DNA of 6,933 nt from CAZFQD01 sp964520885 (GTDB taxonomy: Bacteria; Bacillota; Clostridia; Oscillospirales; SIG519). The notes beneath the pieces were generated by a model, which saw only the letters and a program-made list of their open reading frames with translations, did not search any database and was not told the origin of the DNA. Positions within the stretch are counted from its first letter, which is position 1; each line of letters begins with the position of its first letter. The translations under genes were made by a program, and so were the position numbers. The DNA is taken from assembly GCA_964520885.1 (NCBI GenBank), contig CAZFQD010000117.1, forward strand, positions 1 through 6,933, read 5' to 3'. This document shows positions 5,365 through 6,933 of the stretch, piece after piece.

Positions 5365-5393
5365 ATATTAGCATATTTTTTATAAATTTGCAA
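5365..5393 (-). promoter_or_regulatory. Promoter of the thrR-hom-lysC operon
   Basis: On the minus strand TTGCAA (5388-5393) and TAATAT (5365-5370) are 17 bp apart, with an extended TGC just before the -10 box. The predicted leader to the ATG at 5322 is about 36 nt, too short for a T-box or riboswitch. Confidence 0.7.
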
Positions 5394-5452
5394 TAGGGTA
5401 ATTTTTTTTTTAAAAGAAATTGTTTTTGCTTAACATAAATACTTATATACAC

Positions 5453-5480
5453 TTGATTTTTTATTATTTATGATTATAAT
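5453..5480 (+). promoter_or_regulatory. Promoter of the rsmD-coaD unit
   Basis: TTGATT (5453-5458) and a perfect TATAAT (5475-5480) are spaced by 16 bp, giving a predicted start near 5487 and a 20-nt leader. It is divergent from the thrR promoter. The stretch between the two promoters (5394-5452) is T- and A-rich, with a ten-T run at about 5402-5411, and shows no other feature. Confidence 0.7.
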
Positions 5481-5506
5481 ATTATTAGAAGGTTTGGTGA
5501 AAATAA

Positions 5507-6061
5507 GTGCGTATTATTTCAGGAACTAAAAGGTCAACCGCTCTCTGTTCGCCAGAAGGAGAAGAAATAAGACCAACAATTGATAGAGTTAAAGAGGGAA
5601 TATTTAGTGCCATTCAATTTGAATTGCAAAACAAAAGAGTTTTAGACCTTTTTTGTGGCACAGGTCAGTTAGCTCTTGAAGCACTAAGCAGGGGAGCAGA
5701 TTATGCAATAATGTGCGACCAAAGTCCTAAAGCTTGTGCACTTATTAAAAAAAACATTGAAAAAACTCTATTTAATAATCAATGCGAATTATATAATCTT
5801 GATTACAAAGTGGCTTTATCAAAAATTAAACAAGATAGTATTGATATAGTTTTTTTAGACCCTTCATATAAAACTAATTTGCTAAGCGATGCTTTAAATA
5901 TTTTGTGTAATGGAAACATATTAAGCCAAAAAGCAATTATTATTTGCGAAGCAGAAAAAGGCGAGAATTTTTTTGAAGAAATAGGTGCTTTTAAGATTAG
6001 AAAGAAATATAAATATGGCAAGGTAGAAGTTGTTATTTACCAAAGAAAGGACCAATTATGA
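5507..6061 (+). CDS. rsmD: 16S rRNA (guanine966-N2)-methyltransferase RsmD
   Basis: RsmD methylates G966 (E. coli numbering) of 16S rRNA on the small ribosomal subunit using S-adenosylmethionine. The 184 residues are of normal length. Visible signatures are RIISGTKRS at the N-terminus and IRPTIDRVKEGIFSAI (21-36). The SAM-binding motif I is LDLFCGTGQLALEALSRGA (46-64), and VFLDPSYKTN (115-124) holds the catalytic motif IV. The C-terminus has a YGKVEV strand. Motif IV reads DPSY where most relatives have DPPY or DPPF, a modest departure at a catalytic loop. The start is GTG at 5507, with GGTGA 6 nt upstream as a weak ribosome binding site; this start places MRIISG exactly as in relatives. Its TGA overlaps the coaD ATG by 4 bp, so the two are translated from one message. 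Confidence 0.94.
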   Translation: MRIISGTKRSTALCSPEGEEIRPTIDRVKEGIFSAIQFELQNKRVLDLFCGTGQLALEALSRGADYAIMCDQSPKACALIKKNIEKTLFNNQCELYNLDYKVALSKIKQDSIDIVFLDPSYKTNLLSDALNILCNGNILSQKAIIICEAEKGENFFEEIGAFKIRKKYKYGKVEVVIYQRKDQL

Positions 6062-6537
6062 AGATTGCAATATGCCCCGGTAGTTTTGACCCTGTAACAA
6101 ATGGTCATATAGATATTATTGAAAGAGCCTCAAAAATGGCGGATAAATTAATTGTAGCAGTATTGGAAAACTCATCAAAGCAACCTTCTTTTTCCACAAA
6201 TGAAAGAGTAGAACTTTTAAAAAAATCGACGACATATTTAAAAAATATAGAAATAGTATCCTTTTCAGGACTATTAATTGATTTTGCTAAGAAAAACAAT
6301 GCAAGATTAATAGTAAAAGGTTTAAGAGCTGTTTCTGATTTTGAATATGAATTTCAAATGTCGTTAATTAATAAAGAATTATCGCCAGATATTGAAACTG
6401 TGTTTTTAACTTCTGCGGCAAAATATATGTTTTTAAGTTCAAGTGTAATTAAAGAAGTTGCAAAAAACAAAGGAGACATTTCAGCATTTGTTCCAAAAAA
6501 AATATTAAAAGATGTTGTTGAAAGATTGAGCAAATAA
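6058..6537 (+). CDS. coaD: Phosphopantetheine adenylyltransferase
   Basis: CoaD transfers AMP from ATP to 4'-phosphopantetheine to make dephospho-CoA, the penultimate step of coenzyme A synthesis. At 159 residues it is full length. The nucleotidyltransferase signature GSFDPVTNGH (8-17) contains the TxGH motif with His17. Lys41, the region KGLRAVSDFEYEFQM (87-101) with Arg90, and SSSVIKEV (127-134) complete the active site in family order. It starts inside the end of rsmD (ATGA overlap), with AAAGGA as the ribosome binding site. The rsmD-coaD pair is a very common arrangement in Firmicutes and reflects joint expression rather than a shared pathway. No terminator is evident after the stop. Confidence 0.97.
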   Translation: MKIAICPGSFDPVTNGHIDIIERASKMADKLIVAVLENSSKQPSFSTNERVELLKKSTTYLKNIEIVSFSGLLIDFAKKNNARLIVKGLRAVSDFEYEFQMSLINKELSPDIETVFLTSAAKYMFLSSSVIKEVAKNKGDISAFVPKKILKDVVERLSK

Positions 6538-6558
6538 AATGTAGAATGAATAATAAAA

Positions 6559-6589
6559 TTGAAAACAAAAAAAATATTTAGCATATATT
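6559..6589 (+). promoter_or_regulatory. Weak candidate promoter before the coiled-coil gene
   Basis: TTGAAA (6559-6564) lies 19 bp from TATATT (6584-6589), or 17 bp from CATATA (6582-6587). Neither combination is good. With no terminator after coaD, read-through from rsmD-coaD is an equally good explanation for expression of the next gene. Confidence 0.25.
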
Positions 6590-6636
6590 AAAGTGCAAAT
6601 TTTGCAATTTTTAATGTGAAAGGAAAGAAAACTATT

Positions 6637-6933
6637 ATGGTACCATTTGAAGAAATTATTGATGAATTACAGGAAATGTTAGATGAAGCGTGGAACCTTC
6701 CAATGACTGGGGGAAAATGCGTTTTAGACGGTGAAAAAGTTAGAGAAAATTTAGAAGGTTTGCGATTAAATTTCCCCGGTGAAATTAAAAGAGCAAAGAG
6801 TGTGCTTGATGAGAGAGAAAGAATTATTTTAAAAGCAAAATCGGACGCTATCCAAATGATAAAAAACGCTGAGCAAAGAGCCGAAATAATACTTAATGAA
6901 CAAGCTATTATGCGTGAGGCAAGGGATAAAGCA
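6637..6933 (+). CDS. Conserved clostridial coiled-coil protein (ATP synthase subunit B/H-like), 5' part
   Basis: The frame is open from ATG 6637 to the window end (99 residues, C-terminus missing). It is preceded by AAAGGA at 6619-6624. The protein starts MVPFEEIIDELQEMLDEAWN, has a short conserved patch around LPMTGGKCVLDGEKV (21-35) and FPGEIKRAK (46-54), and then becomes a charged coiled coil from about 52 (RERIILKAKSDAIQMIKNAE). Proteins like this follow coaD in many Clostridia. They are often annotated as ATPase or V-type/F0 ATP synthase subunit because their helices resemble stator stalk subunits, but the true role is not established. No signal peptide or membrane segment is visible in this part. 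A structural or cell-envelope scaffold role is as plausible as any link to ATP synthase. Confidence 0.8.
   Translation, partial: MVPFEEIIDELQEMLDEAWNLPMTGGKCVLDGEKVRENLEGLRLNFPGEIKRAKSVLDERERIILKAKSDAIQMIKNAEQRAEIILNEQAIMREARDKA

Noticed and set aside
6593..6605. Inverted repeat TGCAAA-T-TTTGCA downstream of coaD as terminator
   Set aside because: It has only 6 AT-rich pairs with a 1-nt centre, too weak to terminate transcription.

Overview
The window is AT-rich (about 30% GC by eye), with strong AGGAGG-type ribosome binding sites and clostridial-looking proteins. These include a YtvI-like AI-2E family membrane protein, a threonine-type ACT regulator, and an rsmD-coaD-coiled-coil gene order. 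Together they point to a low-GC Firmicute of the class Clostridia, probably a gut or other anaerobe. The species cannot be told from this stretch.

Layout. Positions 1-122 hold the end of an upstream transcription unit, marked by a strong terminator. Positions 123-661 (minus) are a YafQ/DinJ-type toxin-antitoxin pair behind a perfect-consensus promoter. Positions 662-1100 contain no gene but are dense with structure. An array of TCATT-linked 18-bp units (763-929) is followed by a string of short, sequence-unrelated hairpins (926-1104). The hairpins are separated by a constant 7-mer that reads ATGATAT four times and then ATATCAT four times. Positions 1101-2195 (minus) encode the AI-2E/YtvI-like protein, whose stop codon lies inside the last 7-mer. 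Positions 2319-5322 (minus) are a compact threonine/lysine-pathway operon, thrR-like regulator, then hom, then lysC. A long perfect stem-loop sits between the first two genes and a lysC terminator at the end. lysC carries a second, in-frame start with an ideal Shine-Dalgarno sequence, as expected for a separately translated regulatory beta subunit. From 5453 rightwards (plus) a divergent promoter drives rsmD and coaD, which overlap by 4 bp. A conserved coiled-coil gene follows and runs off the window.

How the genes work together. LysC makes aspartyl phosphate at the head of the aspartate family. Hom makes homoserine for threonine and methionine. The ACT/HTH protein encoded first in the operon is the likely threonine-responsive repressor of that same operon. 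rsmD (16S rRNA methylation) and coaD (coenzyme A synthesis) are ordinary housekeeping genes.

The coding genes are largely conventional. The least explained material is the non-coding 763-1104 region and, secondarily, the 54-bp inverted repeat at 4832-4885. Both are palindromic and both abut or supply the stop codon of a neighbouring gene.
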